From Microvirga sp052115485 (GTDB taxonomy: Bacteria; Pseudomonadota; Alphaproteobacteria; Rhizobiales; Beijerinckiaceae): DNA of 64,000 bases. This document shows, piece after piece, positions 56,602 through 64,000 of this stretch (positions within the stretch are counted from its first letter, which is position 1; the number at the start of each line of letters is the position of its first letter). Location: positions 9,910-73,909 of the forward strand of contig NZ_JBFRGU010000009.1 in NCBI RefSeq assembly GCF_052115485.1, written 5' to 3'. Both the position numbers and the translations under genes were made by a program. The notes under the pieces were generated by a model. That model saw only the letters and a list, made by a program, of their open reading frames with translations. It was not told the origin of the DNA and did no database searches.

Positions 56602-56923
56602 ATGCGGAAAATGGCAGCGATGGACGACGCCTCTCTCAGCGAACTTTCGGGAATAGGCCCCGTCAGCCAAGGCTGGCTGGAAGAGGCTGGCATTCGCACA
56701 GTCGGGGAACTCCGGCGAATGGGCGCCCTTGAGGCCTATCGCCGAATCAAGTCATGTTGCCCAAGCGTGTCAGCCTCAATGCCCTCTATGGTTGGAGGCT
56801 GCCTTGCGCGGTTGCCGTTGGCTCGATTTGCCGGGCGACGTGAAGGAGGCTCTTCGCCGCGAGGCCGCGTTCATCGACGAAAGCCTCCGCAACGGCGAAT
56901 CCCCGAGATGCGTGCGCCGCTGA
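56602..56923 (+). pseudogene. TfoX C-terminal-domain protein, broken by two frameshifts
   Basis: The three reading frames together spell one TfoX_C domain. It starts LSGIGPVSQGWLEEAGIRTV...EAYRRIKSCCP from 56602 in one frame, then RVSLNALYG in a second frame (about 56773-56799), and LEAALRGCRWLDLPGDVKEA in a third to the stop at 56923. Each switch equals one missing base, at a C run near 56762 and at GGTTGG near 56798. TfoX_C proteins are small, helix-hairpin-helix-like, and of uncertain function outside competence control. Sequencing error is an alternative to true decay. Confidence 0.75.
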
Positions 56924-56952
56924 ATATCGACACGACAAAGCAGGAAAGATCG

Positions 56953-57918
56953 ATGGCCAAGACCGATGTGCTGATGACTGCGCCGATGTTGCCGCTGGTG
57001 ATGGAAAAGCTCGACGCGGCCTTCACGCTTCATCGACTCTGGGAGGCGAATGATCGCAATGCCTATCTCAAGGACATCGGATCTAAGGTCCGTGGCGTCG
57101 CCACAAGCACGGTTCACGGCAAATTCGACGCCGCCCTGTTCGAGCTGTTGCCCAAGCTCGAAATCATTTCAAGCTTCGGTGTCGGCTACGACAATGTCGA
57201 CGTGCATGAAGCCGTTCGGCGAGGGATTCTCGTCACCAACACGCCCGATGTACTGAACGACGAAGTGGCCGATCTCACCATCGGTCTCCTGATCGCGACG
57301 TTGAGACAAATCCCGCAAGCCGACTGTTATCTGCGCGCCGGAAAATGGCTGGAGCGCCCTTTCCCACTCTCGCCGACTTTACGCGGGCGCAAGATCGGTA
57401 TCGTCGGGCTCGGCCGCATCGGAAAGGCGATTGCCAAACGGCTCGAAGGTTTCGACATCTCAATCGCTTATAATGGCCGTCGCCGCCAGGAAGACATTTC
57501 GTATGCCTACTTCCCGACGGTCGTCGCGCTCGCTGAAGCCGTGGACGTCCTTATCGTCATCACGCCGGGCGGAGCGGAGACGAAGCACCTCATCAATGCC
57601 GAAGTGCTCAAGGCCCTCGGCCCGGAAGGCGTTCTCATCAACGTGGCGCGCGGCAGCGTCGTCGATGAAAAAGCACTGATCGAAGCGCTGAGTTCCGGCG
57701 CGATCCTCTCCGCCGGCCTCGACGTTTTCGAAGACGAACCACGCGTGCCGCAAGAACTCATCGACATGGAGCATGTGGTGCTCCTGCCGCATGTCGCTTC
57801 AGCCTCGGTGCACACCCGCAACGCCATGGGCCAACTCGTCGTCGACAATCTGACATCATGGTTTTCAGGCCACGGGCCGAAGACACCCGTGCCGGAGACG
57901 CCGTGGCTGAAGGCCTAG
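56953..57918 (+). CDS. D-isomer 2-hydroxyacid dehydrogenase (glyoxylate/hydroxypyruvate reductase type)
   Basis: A 321-residue NAD(P)-dependent enzyme. Substrate-side motif SSFGVGYDNVDVHEA (about 75-89), cofactor site GRKIGIVGLGRIGKAIAKRLEG (about 146-167), catalytic Arg in INVARGSVVDEKAL, Glu in LDVFEDEPRVP and His in VVLLPHVASAS (about 282). It probably reduces glyoxylate, hydroxypyruvate or another 2-oxoacid. The ATG at 56953 follows AGGAAAG; the longer frame belongs to the TfoX_C remnant. Confidence 0.92.
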   Translation: MAKTDVLMTAPMLPLVMEKLDAAFTLHRLWEANDRNAYLKDIGSKVRGVATSTVHGKFDAALFELLPKLEIISSFGVGYDNVDVHEAVRRGILVTNTPDVLNDEVADLTIGLLIATLRQIPQADCYLRAGKWLERPFPLSPTLRGRKIGIVGLGRIGKAIAKRLEGFDISIAYNGRRRQEDISYAYFPTVVALAEAVDVLIVITPGGAETKHLINAEVLKALGPEGVLINVARGSVVDEKALIEALSSGAILSAGLDVFEDEPRVPQELIDMEHVVLLPHVASASVHTRNAMGQLVVDNLTSWFSGHGPKTPVPETPWLKA

Positions 57919-57996
57919 GCTCAGACTTATGATGTTGTGACACAGATTTTGTTTGGCTGATTGTCCGCTGTGCATCTTTGCGACGATCGTCGCAGC

Positions 57997-58560
57997 CTAA
58001 AGACGCTTTCTGACAATGATCGAACCATCGGAGGGATCATCCTGATGGAAGGAGAACCCCTCCGAATAGAACAGCGATAGAGGACCGAAATGGTTTTCTG
58101 CGGCTGTCTTTGCTGCCGGTCGAGGGTTGGCCTCGGCAATCGCGAGATTCATTGCCGCGAAGTCCTGAAGCACGCTTCTCAGAAGCTGCCGCGCAATGCC
58201 CTGTCCGCGAAACGCCTGCGCCACGACAAAGCACGTGATGACCCCGATATTCTCGCGATCTTCTCGGGCCTATGCATTAAAGATCGGAATGGCATCCTTT
58301 GGCCCGGCGCCACACCAACCAACCGCTTGGTCTTCAACAAAGGCGAGATGACCCCACATCTGTCCGGCTTGGATACGCTCGGCCACTGATTGCCGGTTTT
58401 CCTCCGCCGTCCAGTCCTTCCAGGGCTTTCGGCAGTGATCCGCGTAAAAACAGTTGCAATAACAACCGGACCATTCTGGATTGTCCTGGAAGGCTTGCCG
58501 ATCAAAGAAGTCCAGATATGCAGCCCGCAAATCCGGCGTCAGCTTCCGCACAATGACCAT
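57997..58560 (-). pseudogene. GNAT acetyltransferase interrupted by an in-frame TAG
   Basis: An otherwise continuous frame of 187 codons carries an amber codon at 58272-58270. The first part has MVIVRKLTPDLRAAYLDFFD, GCYCNCFYADHCRKPWKDWT and GHLAFVEDQAVGWCGAGPKD. After the stop the same frame goes on with REDRENIGVITCFVVAQAFR, GQGIARQLLRSVLQDFAA and FYSEGFSFHQDDPSDGSIIV, including the acetyl-CoA motif RGQGIA. The acetyl-CoA site lies after the stop, so the truncated product would be inactive. A single base change explains it. Confidence 0.8.
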
Positions 58561-58641
58561 GTACTCTCGCGCCTCGATCTGGCTCTGCAGCAATATATAG
58601 CGTCAATTCGCAGGTTGGCACGTTGGGGATACAGGCGACAG

Positions 58642-58688
58642 CGAAGGGCGCAGAGAAAAGGACAGACCGGAGCCTGCCCTTCGTTTTT
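58642..58688 (+). terminator. Terminator-like hairpin on the plus strand with no adjacent gene
   Basis: CGAAGGGC (58642-58649) pairs with GCCCTTCG (58676-58683), followed by TTTTT. It lies behind the GNAT remnant and next to the 3' end of the dehydratase on the other strand. Confidence 0.55.
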
Positions 58689-58702
58689 AGATGCGCTGAT
58701 GT

Positions 58703-60511
58703 TCAGTGATTGTCGCGCGGCACGCCGAAGGTCTGCGCGACCCTCTGGTATTTCACTGCGGGCTTCAGCGTCATGCCCTCAGAGAGTTGATCGACCATGG
58801 AGCGCTGGATCTCCTGCCAGGGCGTCTGGCTCGCAGGATAAGGATAGCCACCCTTCGCCTCGAAATCGGCGCGACGGCGCTTCAGCTCCTCGTCGGAAAT
58901 CAGGATATCCGCGCTGCGCTTGTTGAGGTCGATGCGGATGCGATCGCCGGTCTGCAACAACGCGAGACCGCCGCCCACCGCCGCTTCCGGCGATGCATTG
59001 AGAATCGAGGGCGTGCCGGACGTGCCCGACTGGCGCCCGTCGCCAATGCACGGCAGCGAGTGTACACCGCGTTTGATCAGCGCGCCTGGCGGCTGCATGT
59101 TCACCACCTCCGCCGCGCCGGGGTAACCGATGGGGCCCGCGCCGCGCATGATCAGGATCGTATGCTCGTCGATGTTGAGTGACGGATCGTCGATGCGGTG
59201 GTGATAATCCTCCGGCCCGTCGAACACGACCACGGGGCCTTCAAAGGCATTCGGGTCCTTCGGGTTGGACAGATAGCGATCCTGAAACTCCTTGCTGATC
59301 ACGGAGGTTTTCATGATCGCGGAATCGAAGAGCGTGCCCTTGAGGTTCAAGAAGCCGGCCTTCTCTCTCAACGGATTGTCGTAGGCACGAATGACATCAT
59401 GGTCCCAGGTGAACTGGCCCGTATTGTTTTCGCCCACCGTCTTCCCGTTGCAGGTGAGTGCCTGCTCGCGGATCTTTCCCGCCTTGATGAGTTCGGCGAG
59501 CACGGCGGGCAACCCGCCCGCGCGATAGTATTCCTCCCCGAGATATTCGCCCGCGGGCTGCATGTTCACGAGAAGCGGAATCTCGAAACCGATCTTCTCC
59601 CAATCGTCGCAATCGAGCGGCACGCCGATGTGCTTGGCGATTGCGTTGATATGGATCGGCGCATTGGTCGAGCCACCGATGGCGGCGTTGACGACGATGG
59701 CGTTCTCGAAGGCTTCGCGGGTGAGGATGTCGGAGGGTTTCAGATCCTCCCACACCATCTCGACGATGCGCCGCCCGGTCTCGTAGGCGATCTGACCGCG
59801 CTCGCGATAAGGCGCGGGAATCGCGGCCGAACTCGGCAAGGACATGCCGAGCGCTTCGGCCAGCGCATTCATCGTCGAGGCCGTGCCCATGGTGTTGCAG
59901 TGCCCGACCGAAGGTGCGGACAAGCTCACGATATCGATGAATTCCTGATAGGTGATTTCGCCGGCCGCGTGGCGCTCACGCGCTTTCCAGATGATCGTGC
60001 CGGAGCCGATACGCTCGCCGTGGTGCCAGCCGTTCAGCATGGGGCCGACATTCATCGAAATCGCCGGAATGTTTACCGTCGCCGCCGCCATGATGCAGGC
60101 AGGCGTAGTCTTGTCGCAACCGGTGAGCAGAACGACCGCATCGAGAGGATAGCCGTAGAGCACCTCGACAAGGGACAGGTAGGACAGGTTACGGTCGAGG
60201 CAGGCGGTTGGGCGCTTGCCGGTCTCTTGAATGGGATGGCACGGAAATTCGAAGGCGATTCCGCCGGCCGCCGTGATGCCGTCGCGCACGCGCTTGGCGA
60301 GTTCGATGTGGTGGCGATTGCAGGGCGAGAGATCGGAACCCGTCTGCGCGATGCCGATGATCGGCTTCTTCGACTGCAGTTCTTTCGCCGTCAGGCCGTA
60401 ATTGAGATAGCGCTCGAGATAGAGCGCCGTCATGCCCGGGTTGTCGGGATTATCGAACCACAGGCGAGAACGAAGTTGATCGGGCGTGCGACGATGAGGC
60501 CGTTCAGCCAT
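58703..60511 (-). CDS. IlvD/Edd family dehydratase, probable pentonate (arabonate/xylonate) dehydratase
   Basis: A 602-residue Fe-S dehydratase. Motifs: GIAQTGSDLSPCNRHHIELA (about 52-71), LLTGCDKTTPACIMAA (about 127-142), SVGHCNTMGTASTMNALAEA (about 200-219), GSTNAPIHINAIA, and RGAGPIGYPGAAEVVNM with DGRQSGTSGTPSI. The length of about 600 and the SDLSPCNRHH and GHCNTMGTAS forms point to the sugar-acid branch (L-arabonate, D-xylonate, D-gluconate) rather than branched-chain IlvD. The start was moved to the ATG at 60511. KDPG aldolase, encoded 1.8 kb away, could act on a related product. Confidence 0.88.
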   Translation of the reverse strand: MAERPHRRTPDQLRSRLWFDNPDNPGMTALYLERYLNYGLTAKELQSKKPIIGIAQTGSDLSPCNRHHIELAKRVRDGITAAGGIAFEFPCHPIQETGKRPTACLDRNLSYLSLVEVLYGYPLDAVVLLTGCDKTTPACIMAAATVNIPAISMNVGPMLNGWHHGERIGSGTIIWKARERHAAGEITYQEFIDIVSLSAPSVGHCNTMGTASTMNALAEALGMSLPSSAAIPAPYRERGQIAYETGRRIVEMVWEDLKPSDILTREAFENAIVVNAAIGGSTNAPIHINAIAKHIGVPLDCDDWEKIGFEIPLLVNMQPAGEYLGEEYYRAGGLPAVLAELIKAGKIREQALTCNGKTVGENNTGQFTWDHDVIRAYDNPLREKAGFLNLKGTLFDSAIMKTSVISKEFQDRYLSNPKDPNAFEGPVVVFDGPEDYHHRIDDPSLNIDEHTILIMRGAGPIGYPGAAEVVNMQPPGALIKRGVHSLPCIGDGRQSGTSGTPSILNASPEAAVGGGLALLQTGDRIRIDLNKRSADILISDEELKRRRADFEAKGGYPYPASQTPWQEIQRSMVDQLSEGMTLKPAVKYQRVAQTFGVPRDNH

Positions 60512-60748
60512 TCCTCGTTCCTCTTCGGTGTTGAATGACGCGCATATCTCGATTTGATCCTGCCCTGCGGGGAAATCAAGCCGTTGGAAGGCTGACTTAG
60601 GATTACGGGACCGACGTGACAAGGAAGACTATTTTCGCATTTGAGATCAATAGCGAAATAAAATAACTCTCGTTGATAATTGTAGTCGATTGCCGCCGCC
60701 CAGGCTTTGCGGGAGACCCGGCCTTCAACAGATCCGAGGCCCTTAGGC

Positions 60749-61345
60749 ATGTTCAAGCGCTTTCTGCCGTTCATTGTCCTGGTCGTTGGCAATTCTGCTC
60801 TTGCCGACGACTGCCCCAACGCTGAGACCGCGAAGATCGGCTTTGCGCTCGAGCGGCAAGGAACGGTGGCGGAAGTCCGCCCAGCTTCGGATCAGTTCGT
60901 CCACGTCGTGAATTCCTATCCCGGCGGAAAGAAGCAAGACGTCATCTACTATCGCGGTCTCTTCGAGATCAGCCGATCGGATGAGACGGCACACGTCATC
61001 AACGTCCCGCTTTCGGACATACGCTCAATTTTTCCGCTCGATGCGAAGTCACGCCGCGCCATCACTTTCGCGCGCGCACAGCAGAACAAGGTGGGTACTC
61101 CAATTTCCCTTGAGCTGACAGTCGCAGGGCAAGAGAAGCTGCAGCTCGGCTCTTGCAGCTACACTGTGCTGCTGGTTCGTCATCGCTACCTTAACGGCGA
61201 CGGCCGAGTCATGTCGGAGCACACTGATTTCTACTCCCCTGATCTCAGCTTCGTTCTTGCGAAACGCTACGATGAAAAGGGTGGCCGCGAGAGCATGGTG
61301 AAGTACGAGCGCATCAAGCCTCTTGGTCGCTCGTCACCGCTTTGA
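60749..61345 (+). CDS. Secreted protein of unknown family
   Basis: A 198-residue protein with a short signal peptide (FLPFIVLVVGNSALA, cleaved before about residue 20) and two cysteines, in DDCPNAETAK and LGSCSYTVLL, that may pair. The rest is predicted mostly beta: GTVAEVRPASDQFVHVVNSY, HVINVPLSDIRSIFPL and YLNGDGRVMSEHTDFYSPDL. I do not recognise it. It is divergent from the dehydratase across 237 bp, a stretch in which I see no clear regulatory site. Confidence 0.7.
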   Translation: MFKRFLPFIVLVVGNSALADDCPNAETAKIGFALERQGTVAEVRPASDQFVHVVNSYPGGKKQDVIYYRGLFEISRSDETAHVINVPLSDIRSIFPLDAKSRRAITFARAQQNKVGTPISLELTVAGQEKLQLGSCSYTVLLVRHRYLNGDGRVMSEHTDFYSPDLSFVLAKRYDEKGGRESMVKYERIKPLGRSSPL

Positions 61346-61360
61346 CGAAAGTGCCTGCAC

Positions 61361-61399
61361 AGATCGGAAGCGTCGAACGCGTTTCGGCGCTTCCGATCT
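61361..61399. terminator. Hairpin between convergent genes
   Basis: AGATCGGAAGCG (61361-61372) and CGCTTCCGATCT (61388-61399) are a perfect 12 bp inverted repeat lying between the secreted-protein and DUF533 genes. U-tracts are poor on both sides, so it is a moderate bidirectional terminator at best. Confidence 0.6.
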
Positions 61400-61414
61400 T
61401 CTATCGCGAGATCC

Positions 61415-62200
61415 TCAAACCTTGAGCGCGCTAGCGGCGTCGTCCACCTTCTGTTTCATGCCCGGATCGAGACCGAGCGACTCGGCCAATCTGCGTAGAA
61501 ACTCGCGCTCCTGCAACGTATCCGGCTCGATTGCGACCCGTGCGGCTGCATAGACCTGAGCGGCCTTCTCGGGCGAGTTCACGTTGCTCGCAAGCTCGTC
61601 CACATCTGCCGGTGAGGCGAATTCCTGATCAAGCCAGCGCGTTGCCCGCGGATCGACGCCGGCCTGGCCCAATCCTTTGACGATCCGAGCGCGCTCCTGG
61701 TCATCCACATGCCCGTCGGCCGCCGCTGCCGCTACCATGGCCCGCAAGTAAAGCATGGCATCATCTTCCGTCTGCACGGCCGGGTGAAAGCTCGAATCTT
61801 TCGGCAGATCCAGCGCGCCGCCCAAATCGCTGGGCGATGTTCCGCCGCCAACCGATTGTTGTCTTCCCTGAAAAGCCTTGTAGGCGAGAGTGCCGATCAC
61901 AGCGAGACCACCGAGCTTGGCCAAGCCTCCGGGTATGGCGCTCCCCTCCTGCTTGCGTGCTCCGAAAAGAAGTCCGGCCAAACCGATGACAGCAGCCTGG
62001 GCGAGTCCGGGATTCTGCTCCAGCACATCTTTGGCCTTTTGCAGGAGACCACCCGTACCACCAGAGAGGGGACCCGACGTCTGACCGTTCTGCGGACCGG
62101 GAAGATTTCCACCGCCTTGTCTGGAAGGCTGCCCCTGCTGCGAATCGGGCCGCGCGGAAGCACCCACGAGAGCGTCGAGCAATACCTTCGGATCGAACAT
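61415..62200 (-). CDS. DUF533 (TerB-like) membrane protein
   Basis: A 261-residue protein. A Gly/Gln-rich N-terminal region (about 15-50) precedes hydrophobic stretches (AAVIGLAGLLFGA, LAKLGGLAVIGTLAYKAF, about 68-111). A TerB-like helical domain follows (about 140-260) with EDDAMLYLRAMVAAAAADGHVDDQERARIV, in which acidic residues could hold a metal. DUF533 proteins (YebE-like) are inner-membrane proteins of unknown function, sometimes linked to envelope stress. Confidence 0.88.
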   Translation of the reverse strand: MFDPKVLLDALVGASARPDSQQGQPSRQGGGNLPGPQNGQTSGPLSGGTGGLLQKAKDVLEQNPGLAQAAVIGLAGLLFGARKQEGSAIPGGLAKLGGLAVIGTLAYKAFQGRQQSVGGGTSPSDLGGALDLPKDSSFHPAVQTEDDAMLYLRAMVAAAAADGHVDDQERARIVKGLGQAGVDPRATRWLDQEFASPADVDELASNVNSPEKAAQVYAAARVAIEPDTLQEREFLRRLAESLGLDPGMKQKVDDAASALKV

Positions 62201-62302
62201 GAAAGCCTCCCTGGTTTTAGAAGACGCTCAAAGGAAGCACCGCGGCAGCGCCGCCTGATGCCTAACTTGACCGAAATCTCAACGGGAGACGGCGAGAATA
62301 GT

Positions 62303-63007
62303 TCAACCTTTTGCGATGGAACGTAGGCTCGCGGCTTCGCGGGCGAGGCGCGCTATGGTCGTGAAGTCTCCCTCATCCATGGCCCTCTTGGGTGTAATCC
62401 AGGTTCCGCCGACGCAAAGGACATTGGGCAGGGACAAAAGGCTCGGAGCATTGGCGAGATCGACACCGCCGGTTGGGCAGAATTGAAGATTCGGAAGCGG
62501 GCCGTTGATTCCCTTCAACCAAGCTGGCCCCCCGGCTGCCATGGCGGGGAAGAACTTGAGGGATTCGAAGCCCAACCCAGCCAGAGCCATGGCTTCAGAC
62601 ACGGTGGAACACCCTGGCATGACGGGGATTGCGGCCTCTGCAAGGGTCTCGGCCAGGGCGCGCGGTGTGCCCGGCGTCACGATGAATTTCGCGCCCGCGT
62701 CGATCACTTCATTGATTTGCGCCGCATGGAGGATCGTGCCCGCAGCGACGACGGCCTCCGGAACGGCTTTGGCAATGGCAGCAATGGCATCGAGAGCGGC
62801 GTCTGTCCGCAACGTGATCTCGATAACGGGAAGCCCGGCGCCAACCAAGGCCTGCGCAAGATCGATACTCATTCGGGCGTCTTCGATGGTCACGACCGGA
62901 ATGACAGGAGCGAGCCGGGCAAAATCCCGAACCATGCTGTTCTTTTCGCGCAAGACGATACCCTCATGGGACAAAAACTTTCTCCTTCCTAACGCCGAAT
63001 CAGCCAT
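62303..63007 (-). CDS. eda: KDPG/KHG aldolase
   Basis: A 234-residue class I aldolase cleaving 2-keto-3-deoxy-6-phosphogluconate (and 4-hydroxy-2-oxoglutarate). LAPVIPVVTIEDARMSIDLAQAL, the catalytic Glu in LPVIEITLRTDAAL, VVAAGTILHAAQINEVIDAGAKFIVTPG, the phosphate site, and the Schiff-base Lys in FESLKFFPA are visible. GINGPLPNLQFCPTGGVD closes the barrel. Two starts are possible, 63007 and 62935 (MVRDFARLAPV); the shorter gives a slightly short N terminus, so I keep the longer. Confidence 0.92.
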   Translation of the reverse strand: MADSALGRRKFLSHEGIVLREKNSMVRDFARLAPVIPVVTIEDARMSIDLAQALVGAGLPVIEITLRTDAALDAIAAIAKAVPEAVVAAGTILHAAQINEVIDAGAKFIVTPGTPRALAETLAEAAIPVMPGCSTVSEAMALAGLGFESLKFFPAMAAGGPAWLKGINGPLPNLQFCPTGGVDLANAPSLLSLPNVLCVGGTWITPKRAMDEGDFTTIARLAREAASLRSIAKG

Positions 63008-63021
63008 CTCAAAAGCCTTTG

Positions 63022-63257
63022 CGGTAAGGGGTAATGACTCAGTTTGATCCGCGCTCTTCCTTCCCCCTTGCGGGGAGGGTTAGGAGGTGGGGGTTGAAAA
63101 GTCAGAGCGTTGCCTCTGATCCGATAAGCAGGAAGGCTGCTACAGCGCCAGACTTATGAAAATTTCACCCGGTAAAGGCCCCCCTTCATCCCTCCCCGCA
63201 AGGGGGAGGGAAAGCCTGTGCCTTATCCTCATCAAACTGAGTCACGACCCGGTAAGG
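63022..63257. repeat. Palindromic MITE-like element with flanking direct repeats
   Basis: Outer inverted repeats GACTCAGTTTGA (63036-63047) and TCAAACTGAGTC (63232-63243) enclose inner complementary arms CTTCCCCCTTGCGGGGAGGG and CCCTCCCCGCAAGGGGGAGGG. Direct repeats CGGTAAGG (63022-63029 and 63250-63257) flank the whole. It carries no gene. It lies between eda and the RTX fragment; the rest of that gap, 63258-63395, shows nothing. Confidence 0.75.
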
Positions 63258-63395
63258 TGGTAAAGCCTCTTTGACGGACGGTCGTCGTGTCTCAGCTGGC
63301 TGGACCCCATAATCCGGTGAGAAGGATGATCGCCGTTTTTTAGTCTCGCCCGCTTTCCCGGGATTTTCCCGGCTTTTGGATCGGGTCCAGCGGAA

Positions 63396-63677
63396 ATCCC
63401 GGGGGACGTCGACAAGATTGTGGATTTTTCGGTGGCTGCTGACACGGTTCATCTTGCGAAGTCGATTTTCAAGACGCTCACGAAGACGGGTGTGCTGAAG
63501 AAGGAGTGGCTGTCTATTGGCTCGAGCGCTCATGATGGGGACGATCGGATCATCTACAACAAGAAGACGGGCGCGCTTTATTACGACTCGGACGGCACGG
63601 GCGGGTCGGCGCAGGTTCAGATCGCAACGCTGAGCAAGAACCTCAAGCTGACCTTCAAGGACTTCTTTGTCGTCTAG
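63396..63677 (+). pseudogene. C-terminal fragment of an RTX-type calcium-binding protein
   Basis: The frame reads DVDKIVDFSVAADTVHLAKS, then GSSAHDGDDRIIYNKKTGAL and YYDSDGTGGSAQVQIATLSK, and stops after FFVV. This is the end of serralysin/haemolysin-type proteins, where the last beta-roll repeat leads into the type I secretion signal. The GGXGXDXXX repeats that must precede it are missing and there is no credible start; upstream sequence loses similarity near 63396. It is a truncated remnant, lying 218 bp from tRNA-fMet. Confidence 0.7.
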
Positions 63678-63850
63678 AAGGTCTTGGGTGATGCGGTCAT
63701 TGTCTCCGGCTTTCGGGCTGGGCGCCTGCATGGCGCCCGTCCGGTCGCTTGGGCATCATAGTCACTGACCGCCAGGACCTTGGCGCGGGACTTTCGTCGT
63801 CGGCGCTCGGCTTATTTGTTTTCTTGGGCTTATGGGTTTTTGGCGAGCAC

Positions 63851-63890
63851 AAAAAAAGCGCCTCGCTTTGTTTGCGAGGCGCTTTTTTTT
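63851..63890. terminator. Bidirectional intrinsic terminator beside tRNA-fMet
   Basis: AGCGCCTCGC (63857-63866), TTTGTTT loop, GCGAGGCGCT (63874-63883), with A7 before and T7-8 after. It ends the tRNA transcript on the minus strand and any plus-strand transcript from the RTX fragment. Confidence 0.93.
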
Positions 63891-63894
63891 GATT

Positions 63895-63971
<77 letters not shown>

Positions 63972-64000
63972 ATGAATGCTTGGTCTTCAAACACGAACGC

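Noticed and set aside
61361..61372. AGATCGGAAGCG resembling the first ten bases of a sequencing adapter
   Set aside because: It is one arm of a perfect 12 bp hairpin between convergent genes and departs from the adapter after ten bases, so it is a natural structure.

Overview
The window is a gene-dense, about 62 % GC stretch of an alphaproteobacterial chromosome, most likely order Hyphomicrobiales (Rhizobiales). I cannot name the genus. The pointers are the GapR / DUF1244 / DUF1036 / pyk neighbourhood, CpdR, an alphaproteobacterial initiator tRNA with a C1-A72 mismatch, RIME-type intergenic repeats, and two structured RNAs typical of this group (MmgR/suhB RNA and the speF leader). There is no prophage, no intact insertion sequence and no CRISPR array. 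The content is chromosomal housekeeping plus transport and metal-homeostasis genes.

Layout. 0-7.4 kb: a protoglobin gene running off the left edge, gapR, DUF1244, an N-formylglutamate amidohydrolase (FGase), an EamA exporter, DUF1036, pyruvate kinase, a TPR protein, rpmJ, tRNA-Val, cpdR and a second FGase. 7.4-12 kb: an MmgR-like sRNA upstream of an inositol-monophosphatase/HisN gene, a lysophospholipase, an Hsp20 gene behind a sigma32-like promoter and a ROSE-type RNA thermometer, and threonine aldolase. 12-19 kb: gltB-GST-gltD for ammonium assimilation. 19-26 kb: a degenerate SGNH/DUF459 protein, a lytic transglycosylase, and the sugar-nucleotide genes galE, galU and kdsD, then hemH. 26-33 kb: an HWE histidine kinase, ung and a fused indolepyruvate ferredoxin oxidoreductase. 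33-39 kb: a DUF1007/NicO metal-transport pair (ZevAB-like) and a TAXI-TRAP transporter with its DUF1850 protein. 39-46 kb: a Tat-exported OpgG paralogue, then a zinc locus (His-rich miniprotein, ABC ATPase, permease and binding protein, COG0523 GTPase, WD40 protein, small Cys protein). 47-51 kb: the polyamine locus (homospermidine synthase, GNAT, ornithine decarboxylase) read from a speF leader that carries an attenuator. 51.5-56.5 kb: a second OpgG paralogue, a NitT/TauT-type ABC transporter and a MarR regulator. 56.6-64 kb: two decayed genes (TfoX_C, GNAT), a 2-hydroxyacid dehydrogenase, a pentonate-type IlvD/Edd dehydratase, a DUF533 protein, KDPG aldolase, a palindromic repeat, an RTX C-terminal fragment and tRNA-fMet.

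How it fits together. Several genes share a physiological theme: nitrogen and carbon balance (GltBD, MmgR, which is known for nitrogen-linked control of polyhydroxybutyrate storage, two FGases, polyamines), envelope building (GalE, GalU, KdsD, OpgG paralogues, MltB) and zinc handling (ZevAB-like and Znu/COG0523). The most informative non-coding signals are the MmgR-type sRNA, the ROSE thermometer, the speF leader with mutually exclusive terminator and antiterminator hairpins, and RIME copies whose CTAG ends provide stop codons for neighbouring genes. The best candidate for an undercharacterised system is the zinc locus, where a WD40 protein and a small Cys protein follow a COG0523 metallochaperone GTPase. 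That reading is inference from gene order.
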